64,000 bases of DNA from JAAYCB01 sp012744395 (GCA_028703175.1 JAQVNJ010000018.1:1-64000); one strand, 5' to 3'; numbered from the stretch's first letter, positions 1 to 8,954 are shown. Notes: generated from the sequence alone by a model not told the origin. Made by a program: numbers and translations.

Positions 1-150
1 ACCAAACCAGTCGAAACCAAACCAGTCGAAACCAAACCTGTCGAAACCAAACCAGTCGAAACCAAACCAGCCGAAACCAAACCAGCCGAAACCAAACCAG
101 CCGAAACCAAACCAGTCGAAACCAAACCAGTCGAAACCAAGCCAGTCGAA
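1..150 (+). repeat. 15-bp tandem repeat, 10 units
   Basis: The unit is ACCAAACCAGTCGAA with variants CTGTC, CAGCC and AAGCC. The repeats are in frame with the coding sequence ending at 207 and encode TKPVE/TKPAE. The array continues past the left edge of the window, so its full copy number is unknown. Confidence 0.95.
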
Positions 151-207
151 GCGCCCTCAGAGAAACCCGGTCCGCCTGCGGAAGAGAGTCAACCGGTAAA
201 ACAGTAG
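1..207 (+). CDS. C-terminal end of a protein with TKPVE/TKPAE pentapeptide repeats (partial)
   Basis: The window opens inside a reading frame made of ten consecutive 15-base units, each encoding Thr-Lys-Pro-Val-Glu or Thr-Lys-Pro-Ala-Glu. A short tail rich in Pro and Glu follows, ending at TAG (205-207). Such charged Pro-rich repeats usually form extended linkers or cell-envelope-spanning stalks, as in TonB-like or wall-spanning proteins. That is family knowledge, and nothing here shows which applies. The repeat units differ by single third-position or V/A changes, which points to recent tandem expansion. The 5' end and the functional domain lie outside the window, so the product cannot be named. 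Confidence 0.75.
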   Translation, partial: TKPVETKPVETKPVETKPVETKPAETKPAETKPAETKPVETKPVETKPVEAPSEKPGPPAEESQPVKQ

Positions 208-264
208 GGTAGCCCGAAGACGCTACTTGAGCATGGATTCAGCAGCAGTCGGCCGCCCCCGCGC

Positions 265-804
265 GTGGGGCCCGATCAGTCACATGGAGTGGATCGAGTG
301 ATTCGAGAGCAGGCGTTGGCACATCTGAAGGCCCTGGGCGCGCGGCCGGGGGAGACCGTCGAATTCAGTTGGTTCATTTTTCGCCTCACGGAGACCGCCG
401 GTCAGCTCGACATCGAGGCGCTCGATTTCCAGCAAATCGCCTCATTCACCAAGGATTTCCGGCGCGTCGACCAGATCCATTCGGCCCAGATGCAGGTCCT
501 CCGCGAGGAGCAGGCCGCGCCGGCGTTCTGCAATCTCCGCCAGGTGGCCGCCTGCTCGAAGTCCTACGCGCCGGGTTCGCCCCATGCCTTCATCAGCCGG
601 GTGGCGGGCGCTGAGGGCGATCAGTCGGGGTGGTACGTGGGAGTCGTCGACGATCCGCTCGATGTCCACAACCCGGATAATGTGGGCATCAAATCGTTGT
701 ATGAAATCTCCATCAAAGACCGCCGGCTGTTGCCCTACTGGCTCCTGCCGCCCGGATATCGAGTTGTCTTCGAGGGCGGGCAGCCGGAGGTCTTTCGCTG
801 CTGA
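265..804 (+). CDS. Hypothetical protein, possibly DUF2185/Imm33-like
   Basis: This is a 179-residue soluble protein with no signal peptide or membrane segment. The GTG at 265 is the first start in the frame; GTGs at 289 and 298 are alternatives, and the ATG at 283 is out of frame. The C-terminal third (GWYVGVVDD, SLYE, then LLPYWLLPPGYRVVF) resembles the small immunity-type domain DUF2185/Imm33, which often occurs as a lone cytosolic protein. This resemblance is from memory and is not decisive. The gene stands alone between the repeat protein and the exported protein that follows. No toxin partner is visible nearby. Confidence 0.55.
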   Translation: MGPDQSHGVDRVIREQALAHLKALGARPGETVEFSWFIFRLTETAGQLDIEALDFQQIASFTKDFRRVDQIHSAQMQVLREEQAAPAFCNLRQVAACSKSYAPGSPHAFISRVAGAEGDQSGWYVGVVDDPLDVHNPDNVGIKSLYEISIKDRRLLPYWLLPPGYRVVFEGGQPEVFRC

Positions 805-893
805 GCCCCGGCGCCGGCGACGTGCGGCGGCAAATCGCCGCGCGAGTCATCCCTCCGTGGCCCATCGCGATCAGTTCCTCGGGGGATTCCCAA

Positions 894-1740
894 ATGACGC
901 ACCGCCCCCCCGTCACACCGGCCCTGGCCGCGCTCCTGCCGTTTGCACTGCTGGGGCCGGCGGTCTTTGCCTATAATCCTCCCACCGACCAGGCCGGGCG
1001 GCTGTCGGTCCGCATCGAGGGGCCCGCGGAGGTGACGGAGACCGGCGTCGCGCTCCCCTTGGGGGTGGTCCTGCGAAACGGCGGCCAGTCGCAGCTCCGC
1101 GGAACCGTCCGCCTCCGCGTGATCGACCAGTGGAAGGCCGACCCGGACGGCGCGGTTCGGTTCCAGCTCGGGCCGGGTGAAACGGCCGTGCTGCCGTTTT
1201 CGATCACCGGCGGCGATCTGCACCGGCAGTGCGTCGCGTGGTCGGGCGGAGAACGCGTCTGGGTCAATCGCGGGCAGACGGACTGGCCCGTGGGCGAGAC
1301 CCTGCTGCCCGAGTACGCCTTCCTCGCCGAAGCGCCCTGTGGCTCCGGCACGCTGCGGGCGGGCATCGTCCGCCGCCAGGGGGTGATTGTCGAATTCGCC
1401 CATTCCGCCGAGCAGTCCTATGTCAACGGCCGCCAGTGGGCCGATCCCTCGCCGCTCCGCTCAAATCCGGATCCCCGGCCGATCGATTTCGGCGGCGTGA
1501 TCACGGCGGGCGGCTGCCGGATTCGCCCGCACGCCGGGCAACTGGAGATCGCGCCGCTGCCGGGTGAACACGCGCCGGCCTTCTGGCTGAAGATCGACTG
1601 GCCGCGGCTCCCCTGGCAGATGCCGCTCCCGCAGCATGTCGATGTGCTGGCCGAGGACGGATCGGTTCAAAGCGGCGATCCGCGGCGAGACGCTGGAACT
1701 GGAGTGTTCGGGCGGCGTGTTCGCATACCGCCTCCGATGA
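894..1740 (+). pseudogene. Exported hypothetical protein, frameshifted near its C-terminus
   Basis: The ATG at 894 opens a signal peptide with a hydrophobic core about residues 9-24 and a plausible cleavage after PAVFA. A beta-rich domain follows that looks like an immunoglobulin-fold or adhesion module (conserved phrases LPLGVVLRNGG and GPGETAVLPFSI). After about nt 1650 the original frame turns into Arg/Pro-rich nonsense running to 1877. The +1 frame instead reads RFKAAIRGETLELECSGG and ends at TGA 1738-1740, which clearly looks like real protein. One base has therefore been gained, or two lost, around 1645-1675, by mutation or by sequencing error. Function is unknown; the product is probably periplasmic or at the cell surface. 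Confidence 0.6.
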
Positions 1741-1982
1741 ACGGCGGGCAGGTCGTCCGCCGTCTGGCCGGGAGCCGCCGGCGACGGCTTGGATTCGGCC
1801 AAACGCCGCCGGGCAAGCCCGCCCGGTGCTCGCGGCCTGCGGATTGTCCAAAACGGACGCCGCCGTTAGGATGGTAAGATTGGCGGTTGTGGCGAACCTG
1901 CGCTGTGCACAAACGTGCGCCGGCTGCGACCTGCCGCTGTTCGCCGCGGACCGATGGTTCTCTCGCTTGAGCCCATGCCGTG

Positions 1983-3284
1983 ATGAAACTCCCGCCCGAG
2001 GGCGCTCGCTGGTTGATTTCGCTTCGCTGGATCGCCTGCGCGACGGTCGTCGTCGCCGCGCTGCTGGCGTCCGAGGTGCTCGGCGTGCTGCCCAACCCGA
2101 TCCCGGTCTGCGCCGTGGCCGTGGTGATGCTCGGCTGCAACATCTGGTTCTGGGTCAGCCAGCGCGACTACGGGGCCGGCGAGGCGCACGTCGACCGATT
2201 CATCTTTTACCAGATTGTCCACGATCTCCTGGCCTTGTCGGCGCTGGTCTACCTTTCCGACGCCACGCGCAATCCGTTCCTCTTCTTCTTCGTCTTCCAC
2301 ATGATTGTCGGGAGCATGTATCTACACGGGCGAATGCCCTATGTGGTGGCCGCCCTGGCGAGCGGACTGACGGGGATCATCTTCCTTGTCGAATACGCGC
2401 GGGGCGCGCCCTCGTTCCCGATCCTCCTGCCGGCCGATCCGCCCGGCCCGCGCTCGCTCGACGGGGTCTACCTGCTGTGGATGTTCAGCGCATTGGCGAG
2501 CACGTTCTGGCTCGCCGTGTACTTGACGACGGCCATGCATCGCCACGTCGACCGGGCCCACGACGAGCTCCGCCAGAAGGAGAAGATGGTCGGGATCGGG
2601 CAGCTTGTGGCGGGGATCGCCCACCAGATCGCCAACCCGCTCGACGGGATGCAGAACTGCCTCAGCCGGATCGGCGAAAGCGTCCGCGGAGATCCGCAGC
2701 TCGCCGAATACGTGCGGATGATGGTCGACGCTCTGGAGCGGATCGAGCGGACCGCCAAGCGGGTCCAGGCGTTCGCCCAACCGCGCGGCGTCACGCTCCA
2801 GCGGACGGAGGTCAACACGGCGGTCGAATCCATGCTGCAAATGCTGGGCAGCGATCACGGCAAGAACATCCACATCGAGACGAAACTCGGCAAGGTGCCG
2901 GCCGTGGAGGGCGATCCGTACACGCTCCAAGAGGTGCTTTTCAACCTGGTGGCGAATGCCCTCGCCGCGATGCCCTCCGGCGGCAGTCTGACCCTGCGGA
3001 CGGCGGTCGTCTCGCGGCCGAGCGACGGGGACCCGGGGACCGTGGCGGTGGAAATCTCCGACACCGGGGAAGGAATCCCGCTTGAACTGCAGGATCGCGT
3101 CTTCGAGCCGTTCTTCACCACGCGAGGCGATGCGGGAGGGACCGGCCTGGGATTGGCGCTTTCGCGGATGATGATTTCCGAGATGGGCGGCCGCATCCAT
3201 GTCGAAAGCGCCCCCGGCCACGGCACCACGTTCAGCGTCATCCTCAAGGCCGCTCGCGACGAAGAGCCGAGAACCGACGGATAG
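1983..3284 (+). CDS. Membrane-bound sensor histidine kinase
   Basis: This 433-residue kinase has about six N-terminal hydrophobic segments (residues about 12-60 and 75-182). A HisKA dimerisation domain follows, then a HATPase_c domain. The phospho-acceptor is His214 in GIAHQIANPLDGM. The usual acidic residue after His is Gln here, while the NPL that follows is canonical. The ATP lid shows an N box (LFNLVANALAAM), G1 (DTGEGIP), F box (FEPFFTT) and G2 (GTGLGLAL). ATG 1983 is preferred over the GTG at 1980 that touches it. The NtrC-type regulator 144 bases downstream on the same strand is the obvious partner. The signal sensed cannot be read from the sequence. Confidence 0.88.
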   Translation: MKLPPEGARWLISLRWIACATVVVAALLASEVLGVLPNPIPVCAVAVVMLGCNIWFWVSQRDYGAGEAHVDRFIFYQIVHDLLALSALVYLSDATRNPFLFFFVFHMIVGSMYLHGRMPYVVAALASGLTGIIFLVEYARGAPSFPILLPADPPGPRSLDGVYLLWMFSALASTFWLAVYLTTAMHRHVDRAHDELRQKEKMVGIGQLVAGIAHQIANPLDGMQNCLSRIGESVRGDPQLAEYVRMMVDALERIERTAKRVQAFAQPRGVTLQRTEVNTAVESMLQMLGSDHGKNIHIETKLGKVPAVEGDPYTLQEVLFNLVANALAAMPSGGSLTLRTAVVSRPSDGDPGTVAVEISDTGEGIPLELQDRVFEPFFTTRGDAGGTGLGLALSRMMISEMGGRIHVESAPGHGTTFSVILKAARDEEPRTDG

Positions 3285-3351
3285 GTTATGCCGCCAATGG
3301 AACGATTGCCCGGTTCCCAAACGCCGCTCCCCCCAGCGCCAGCCCTCCCCT

Positions 3352-3377
3352 GGTTCCCCAGCTCCAGCTTGGGAACC
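3352..3377. repeat. GTTCCC(A)AGC palindrome, copy 1
   Basis: This is an imperfect palindrome, GGTTCCCCAGCT followed by CCAGCTTGGGAACC, between the histidine kinase and its response regulator. A solo half copy (CGGTTCCCAA) sits at 3311. The same family recurs at 8036, 8079, 15325, 23650 and 63946. Confidence 0.8.
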
Positions 3378-3428
3378 TCTCCCCCGACCCCATCACCGAC
3401 CGACCCCCGGCCCCCGGCCGCCTGAATC

Positions 3429-4766
3429 ATGCGCATCCTCGTAGTTGACGACGAAAAGATCAAACGCGTCACCCTGGCCGACGACCTGGCGACGCAGGGG
3501 CACGAGGTCGAGACCGCCTGCGACGGCCGGGATGCGCTCGGCAAATTGTCCGCGGCGCGATTCGACGTCGTGGTGACCGATCTGAAGATGCCCAACATCG
3601 ACGGCATCGAGCTGCTCAAGCGGATCAAGCAGCGCCCGCTGGCCGATACGGTGGTCGTGATGATGACGGCTTACGGAAGCATCGAGGTCGCCGTGGAGGC
3701 CGTCAAGCTCGGGGCCTTCGACTTCGTCACCAAGCCGTTCCGCAACGACGACATCTTCCCGCTGCTCGCCCGCATCGAACGCGAGCGGAAGCAGGCCGCC
3801 GAGGCCGCGGCGGCGGACGAGCCGCCACGGCCCGACGCCTCGATCGCCGAATCGATCGTCACCGAGTCGCCGTCGATGGATCGCGTGATGCGGATGATCG
3901 AGATCGCCGCCCGAACCGACGCCAACGTCCTGCTCCTCGGGGAGACCGGCGTGGGCAAGGACCTGATCGCCTCGGTGATCCACCGCCACTCTTACCGCAG
4001 CGGGTTCCCCTACGTGAAGGTCGGCTGCACGCTCTTCCCGCCGCAGTTGATCGAGAGCGAGCTCTACGGGCACGAGAAGGGATCGTTCACCGGCGCGGAG
4101 GAGAAACGGAAGGGCCGCTTCGACCTCGCCCAGGGCGGCACCCTGTATCTCGACGACGTCGACGACATCCCGCTGGAGCATCAATCGAAGCTTTTGCGGG
4201 CGATCGAGGAAAAGGTCTTCGAACGCGTCGGCGGCACGACGCCGATCCAGGCCGACGTGCGGATCATCGCCTCGACGAAACAGAACCTGCTCGACAAGAT
4301 CGACGACGGCTCCTTCCGCCGCGACCTCTACTACCGCCTCGATGTCCTGCGGATCAACATCCCGCCGCTCCGCGACCGGCTCGACGACCTGCCGATCCTG
4401 GTTGACCACCTGATGCAACGGATTGCCAAGGACGAGCCCTACGTGATCGATTCCGACGCCGTCGACGTCCTCCTCCGCCACGACTGGCCGGGCAATATCC
4501 GCGAACTGTACCACACGCTCGAACGGGCGTGGCTGGTCGGCGCCGACCACATCACCGCCCGGCTGCTGTCGGCGGAAATGGCCGGCATCGCGGCCAAGAA
4601 GAAGCCGGCCAGCGGCGGCTTCCGCGCCGCCATGGACCAGGCCGAACGCCAACTCCTGGCCGACGCCCTGGCGGCCGCCGGCGGCAACAAGTCGGCCGCC
4701 GCGGAAGCCCTCGGCATGAAAGCCTCAACCTTCCGCGACAAACTCGCCAAGCACGGACTGGGGTAG
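3429..4766 (+). CDS. Sigma-54-dependent NtrC-family response regulator
   Basis: This 445-residue protein has the full NtrC architecture. An N-terminal receiver domain has phospho-acceptor Asp51 (VVVTDLKMP), Thr80 and Lys102. An AAA+ domain follows, with Walker A GETGVGKD at 171-178 and a sigma-54 contact loop GSFTGA at 218-223 in place of the usual GAFTGA. Walker B is GGTLYLDD at 236-243. A Fis-type helix-turn-helix closes the protein at about 400-445. It activates sigma-54 promoters when phosphorylated, presumably by the kinase immediately upstream. The second acidic residue of Walker B is Asp rather than the common Glu. Target promoters could not be identified in the window. Confidence 0.92.
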   Translation: MRILVVDDEKIKRVTLADDLATQGHEVETACDGRDALGKLSAARFDVVVTDLKMPNIDGIELLKRIKQRPLADTVVVMMTAYGSIEVAVEAVKLGAFDFVTKPFRNDDIFPLLARIERERKQAAEAAAADEPPRPDASIAESIVTESPSMDRVMRMIEIAARTDANVLLLGETGVGKDLIASVIHRHSYRSGFPYVKVGCTLFPPQLIESELYGHEKGSFTGAEEKRKGRFDLAQGGTLYLDDVDDIPLEHQSKLLRAIEEKVFERVGGTTPIQADVRIIASTKQNLLDKIDDGSFRRDLYYRLDVLRINIPPLRDRLDDLPILVDHLMQRIAKDEPYVIDSDAVDVLLRHDWPGNIRELYHTLERAWLVGADHITARLLSAEMAGIAAKKKPASGGFRAAMDQAERQLLADALAAAGGNKSAAAEALGMKASTFRDKLAKHGLG

Positions 4767-5086
4767 GCGGACGCGGCAAATCGTTCACGGCCAGACAGAT
4801 CATCAATCTGCTCAAGCGCCATGCTGCTGGGACGATTCTGCGGCAGTTTCGCGCGGATAAACTCCACCACAAGACTGCGTCCGAGTACCAGGTATGGCAA
4901 GAGGGCAGTCAGCCGAAGCAAATCCAGACCGATGAAATGATGTGGCAGAAGCGGGAGCTTGGGAACGAGAGAAGAATAGCGACTTGCAGACAGCGCAAGC
5001 GGCTCCAAGGTTGCCAGGCCCTCTGGACGGGGGGGCCGCGGCGGCGTACAATCCTAGCATCTGCAAAACATCGGGACTGGCAAGCG
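4767..5086. other. Intergenic region between regulator and toxin-antitoxin pair
   Basis: No coding sequence is supported in these 320 bases. They hold one half copy of the palindrome family (GGAGCTTGGGAACGAG, about 4954-4969). No convincing promoter or terminator is visible. Confidence 0.6.
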
Positions 5087-5356
5087 ATGACCAGAATTAC
5101 GATTGAACTGCCGGACTGCCTCGCCAACCAGCTTGGGGCCGACGCGGACGAAATGGCTCGTCGCGTACTTGAGGCGGTCGTTCTCGAAGGTTACCGGAGC
5201 CAAAGGCTTTCTCGGGGAGAAGTCGGGCAACTGCTGGGCCTCAGTTGGCAGCAGGTGGAAGAATTCCTCGCCAGCCACGGCGTTCCGTATCATTACGCAA
5301 TGGACGATCTCGATGAAGATCGTGGCAACCTGAAGAAGGCCCTTGGACCACCGTGA
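5087..5356 (+). CDS. UPF0175 family antitoxin-like protein
   Basis: This 89-residue protein has the UPF0175 pattern. An N-terminal beta strand (MTRITIELPD) leads into a helical part with Glu-rich and Arg-rich helices, then GLSWQQVEEFLASHGVPYHY and an acidic tail. In this family the protein is the DNA-binding antitoxin of a DUF3368 PIN-domain toxin. That is exactly what follows: the TGA stop (5354-5356) overlaps the GTG start of the next gene by GTGA, a translationally coupled layout. The ATG at 5087 is chosen because the family starts at this point. Autoregulation of the pair is expected from the family but no operator was identified. Confidence 0.85.
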   Translation: MTRITIELPDCLANQLGADADEMARRVLEAVVLEGYRSQRLSRGEVGQLLGLSWQQVEEFLASHGVPYHYAMDDLDEDRGNLKKALGPP

Positions 5357-5814
5357 CCGTTGTCGTATCCGATACGGGTCCGCTGAATTACCTAGTGCTC
5401 TGCGGCGCAATCGATATCTTGCCGCGATTGTTTGAGACAGTCGTTGTCCCAGCAGCGGTCTTGGCAGAACTGGAGCATGAGGACACGCCGGCGGCGGTGC
5501 GCCGTTGGGCCGGCGCGCTGCCTTCTTGGGTCGAAGTCCGAACGCCCCGTTGCCCGTCTGCGGCGACGAAGCTTGACTGGGGCGAACGTGAGGCGATCTT
5601 TCTTGCGCTGGAAGTCAAAGCGGATCTCGTTCTGATCGACGATCGTGCCGCGCGGCGCGCGACCGTGGGCTGAACGTGGCAGGGACACTGGGTGTGCTGG
5701 AGAGAGCGGCAGGGACTCTGGGACACGCTCAAGACACTGCTGAAGACGACGTTCAGGATCGATGCCGCCTCGAGCGAGGCGATGCTTGAGCGAGACGCAC
5801 GGAGACGAGGTTAA
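5353..5814 (+). pseudogene. DUF3368/PIN-domain toxin, two compensating frameshifts
   Basis: The GTG at 5353 starts MTVVVSDTGPLNYLV, the N-terminal PIN signature with its first acidic residue, and the frame stays convincing to DLVLIDDRAARR. It then hits TGA at 5671. In the -1 frame the family continues as RDRGLNVAGTLGVLERAA (about 5658-5705). In the original frame it resumes as LWDTLKTLLKTTFRIDAASS with a C-terminal Arg-rich end at TAA 5812-5814. The reconstructed length is 153 residues, normal for the family of metal-dependent ribonucleases. Two indels that exactly restore the frame are easier to explain by sequencing error than by decay, but a dead toxin beside an intact antitoxin is also plausible. 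Confidence 0.75.
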
Positions 5815-5990
5815 GAAACCGGGACGGATCCCGCGCCAGGGGGAGGGCGGCCGCGGACCCATCAAACCACCTTCAGGGTGCATGAACGAGAGGTGAGGGG
5901 AACGAGGGAAACGCGTGCTTGTCTCGATGTCCGTCCCCCGGTATCCTGGCGGGCGCTGATTGACGTGTTCTTCCGGGGAGGATTCGTGCG

Positions 5991-7847
5991 ATGAAACCAT
6001 CCGTCTTGCTGCTCGCCGCCGCGATTGCCTCATCTGCCGCCCTTGCCGCGGGGGCCGATCGGCCCAACGTCCTGTGGATCACCAGCGAGGACAACGGTCC
6101 CCATCTCGGCTGCTACGGCGACAAGTACGCCGACACGCCGAATCTCGACCGTCTGGCCGCCCGCGGCGTGATCTATCGAAACGCCTGGTCGAACGCGCCG
6201 GTCTGCGCCCCCGCGCGGACAACGATCATCTCCGGCCTCTATCCGCCGTCGACCGGCTCGGAGCACATGCGGAGCAGCGCCCCGCTGCCACCGCACATGA
6301 AGATGTATCCACAATACCTCCGCGAGGCGGGCTACTACTGCACGAACAACTCCAAGGAAGACTACAACCTGGAGAAGCCGGGCCGGATCTGGGACGAATC
6401 GAGCGGCCAGGCCCACTGGCGAAACCGCCGGCCGGACCAGCCCTTCTTTGCGATCTTCAATTTCACCGTGACCCACGAGAGCCAGGTCCGCAAGCGGCCC
6501 CACAAGGCGGTCCACGATCCGGCCCGAGTCGCCCTTCCCGCCTACCATCCCGACACGCCCGAGGTCCGCCGGGATTGGGCCCAGTACCACGACAAGATCA
6601 CCGAGATGGATCGGCTGGCCGGCAAGGTGCTGCAAGAACTGGACGACGACGGCCTGGCCGGCGAGACGATCGTCTTCTACTACGGCGACCATGGGCCGGG
6701 CATGCCGCGGAGCAAGCGCTGGCCCTACAACTCCGGCCTGCGGGTGCCGATGATCGTCTCGATTCCAGCCAAGTGGCGACACCTCGCCCCGCCCGACTAC
6801 AACCCCGGCGGGTCGAGCGACCGGCTCGTCGGGTTCATCGACCTGGCGCCGACACTGCTGAGCCTCGCCGGCATCGAGCCGCCCGACTTCATGCAGGGGC
6901 ACGCGTTCCTCGGCAAGTCTTGCCAGCCCGGCCCGCAGTACTTGTTCGGCTTCCGCGGCAGGATGGACGAGCGCTGCGACATGGTCCGCACCGTGGGCGA
7001 CGGGCGCTACGTCTACCTCAAGCACTACATGCCGCACAAGATCTACGGGCAGCACATCGCCTACATGTTCGAGACCCCCACCACCCGGGTCTGGAAGCGG
7101 CTCTACGACGAGGGCAAGCTCAAGCCGCCGATGACGGGTTTCTGGCAGACCAAGCCGGCCGAGGAACTCTACGACCTCCAGAACGATCCCCACGAGGTGA
7201 AGAACCTGGCCGATTCGCCGCGGCACCAGGAGGTGCTCTCCAGGATGCGCGCAGCGCACCGCGACTGGGTCTTCCGCATCCGCGATCTCGGCTTCCTGCC
7301 GGAGGGCGAGATCCACGCCCGCGATCCCGGCGCAACGCCCTACGAGATGGGGCACGATCCGGCGAAATATCCGCTCACGAAGATCTTTGCGGCGGCGCAG
7401 GCCGCTAGTTCCCTGAAGAGCGAGGACCTGCCCAAGCTGCTCGAAGCCCTGGCCGACGGCGACAGCGCTGTCCGCTACTGGGGCGCGATGGGGCTTCTGA
7501 TCCGCCAAGCCGACGGGGTTGCCGCGGGCAGGGCGGCGCTCGACAAGGCCCTGTCGGACAGTTCGCCCTACGTGCGGATCGTCACGGCCGAAGCCCTCGG
7601 CCGCTATGGAACCCAGCGCGAGGCTGCCCGAGCCCTCGGCGCGCTGATCACGCTGGCTTCCGTGGAAGAAAACAGCGTCTACGTCGCGCTCGCCGCGCTC
7701 AGCGCGATCGACGATCTCGACACGCGTGCGCGGAGTGCCCGGGCCGAAATCGCCGGGCTGCCGGTGAAGGCCAAAAACATGCCCAACCGCATGGGCGGCT
7801 ACCTGGAGCGGCTGATTGGCAAGACGCTCGGCGACCTGGCGCCGTAA
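5991..7847 (+). CDS. Exported formylglycine-dependent sulfatase
   Basis: This 618-residue protein has a signal peptide (residues 1-20) and a type I sulfatase/alkaline-phosphatase fold. RPNVLWITSEDNGPHLGCYG contains the metal-binding acidic residues. The activation motif is Cys72-Ala-Pro-Ala-Arg76, where Cys is converted to formylglycine. GDHGPG is the later metal site. The last 130 residues are Ala-rich helical repeats resembling HEAT repeats, common in planctomycete sulfatases. It should remove sulfate esters from polysaccharides in the periplasm or outside the cell, with the substrate not predictable. It stands alone, and the next gene downstream is convergent. Confidence 0.92.
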   Translation: MKPSVLLLAAAIASSAALAAGADRPNVLWITSEDNGPHLGCYGDKYADTPNLDRLAARGVIYRNAWSNAPVCAPARTTIISGLYPPSTGSEHMRSSAPLPPHMKMYPQYLREAGYYCTNNSKEDYNLEKPGRIWDESSGQAHWRNRRPDQPFFAIFNFTVTHESQVRKRPHKAVHDPARVALPAYHPDTPEVRRDWAQYHDKITEMDRLAGKVLQELDDDGLAGETIVFYYGDHGPGMPRSKRWPYNSGLRVPMIVSIPAKWRHLAPPDYNPGGSSDRLVGFIDLAPTLLSLAGIEPPDFMQGHAFLGKSCQPGPQYLFGFRGRMDERCDMVRTVGDGRYVYLKHYMPHKIYGQHIAYMFETPTTRVWKRLYDEGKLKPPMTGFWQTKPAEELYDLQNDPHEVKNLADSPRHQEVLSRMRAAHRDWVFRIRDLGFLPEGEIHARDPGATPYEMGHDPAKYPLTKIFAAAQAASSLKSEDLPKLLEALADGDSAVRYWGAMGLLIRQADGVAAGRAALDKALSDSSPYVRIVTAEALGRYGTQREAARALGALITLASVEENSVYVALAALSAIDDLDTRARSARAEIAGLPVKAKNMPNRMGGYLERLIGKTLGDLAP

Positions 7848-8035
7848 AGCGGCGGTGCGATGAGAGGGCTCTGCTTCATGTCGGCGCCGACCCCGACGGC
7901 ATCCTGATCCGCCCCCCCCCCGAGGGTCCGCGTCTTGACCGCGCAGACAACCGTCCGCGCGCCGTCGGGCGAGGCGGCTCTGGTCGGCGGGCTGGCTGAC
8001 CAAGGAAGAGGACCAGACGGTCGAACTCTTCTCCT

Positions 8036-8102
8036 GGTTCCCAAGCTGGAGCTTGGGGGGCGGTGGCCGGGTCTGGGCGTTCCCAAGCTGGAGCTTGGGA
8101 AC
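8036..8102. repeat. GTTCCCAAGC palindromes, copies 2 and 3 in tandem
   Basis: Two copies (8036-8057 and 8079-8102) read GTTCCCAAGCTGG / AGCTTGGGAAC. The second is a perfect 24-base palindrome. They lie between the convergent sulfatase and parA genes, where a bidirectional terminator would be useful, but there is no T tract. Confidence 0.85.
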
Positions 8103-8138
8103 GAGTTGGCTCGCTTCACGCTGAGAGGCGGCGGTCCA

Positions 8139-8954
8139 TCAGAGCAGTTCCACGGGCTCTTGGACAACGCGCTCGCCGACGATCTCCTGGGCGAGCTGGC
8201 GATAGTCGGCGGCCCCGTTGGAATGCGGGTCATACTCGAAGATCGACTGCCCGAAGCTGGGGGCCTCGGCCAGCCGCACATTGCGGCGGATTCGCGTCTG
8301 GAAGATCTGCGCGCCCGCCCAGGGCGTTTCGCCGTGGAAACTCTCCTGGAAGAACTCATCCACGTCCTGGCTCACTTCGGCGGCCAGCCGCGTGCCGGCG
8401 TCGTACATGCAGAGGACGATCCCACTGAGCTTCAGCCGGTTGTTCAGCCTGCGGGAGACAAGCTGGATCGTCTGGAGCAGTTTGCTCAGGCCGTGCAGCG
8501 CAAGAAAATGGGGTTGCAGCGGGATGAACACCTCTTCGACGGCGACCAGCGCGTTGATCGTCAACACGCCCAGCGATGGGGGACAGTCGATCAGCAGATA
8601 GTCGAACGATTCCGACTCCTCGTTGAGCTTGTCGCGGAGAATGAACTCGCGGCCAACGACCCCGGCCAGTTCGACCTCCGCGCCGGCCAGGTCCAGGTGC
8701 GAGGGAACGATCGAGAGACAACCGTTGACCGGTTGCCGGACATCGGCGAGCGAGGCCTCGCCGGTCAGGACGGTGTAGATCGACGTCATCTCGACCTGCG
8801 GTTCAATGCCGAAATGCAGGGTGGCATGGGCCTGGGGGTCCATGTCGATCAGGCAGACTCGCATCCCGCTATCGGCCAAGGCAGCGCTGATGTTGACCGC
8901 GGTTGTGGTTTTTCCCACGCCCCCCTTCTGGTTCATGATCGCAATGGAACGCAT
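8139..8954 (-). CDS. ParA/Soj-family ATPase
   Basis: This 271-residue ATPase begins with the deviant Walker A motif KGGVGKTT (residues 10-17). It continues with the switch region LIDMDPQAHAT and Walker B (FDYLLIDCPPSLGVLT), the pattern of chromosome or plasmid partition ParA proteins. It would bind DNA non-specifically in the ATP form and help position cargo such as chromosomes or protein arrays. No parB gene, parS site or Noc/MinD partner lies beside it, so it may be an orphan ParA used for a different cargo. The assignment to the family is firm; the exact role is not. Confidence 0.88.
   Translation of the reverse strand: MRSIAIMNQKGGVGKTTTAVNISAALADSGMRVCLIDMDPQAHATLHFGIEPQVEMTSIYTVLTGEASLADVRQPVNGCLSIVPSHLDLAGAEVELAGVVGREFILRDKLNEESESFDYLLIDCPPSLGVLTINALVAVEEVFIPLQPHFLALHGLSKLLQTIQLVSRRLNNRLKLSGIVLCMYDAGTRLAAEVSQDVDEFFQESFHGETPWAGAQIFQTRIRRNVRLAEAPSFGQSIFEYDPHSNGAADYRQLAQEIVGERVVQEPVELL

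Noticed and set aside
1..150. The 15-base tandem array as a CRISPR
   Set aside because: There are no spacers; the units are contiguous, in frame and protein-coding.
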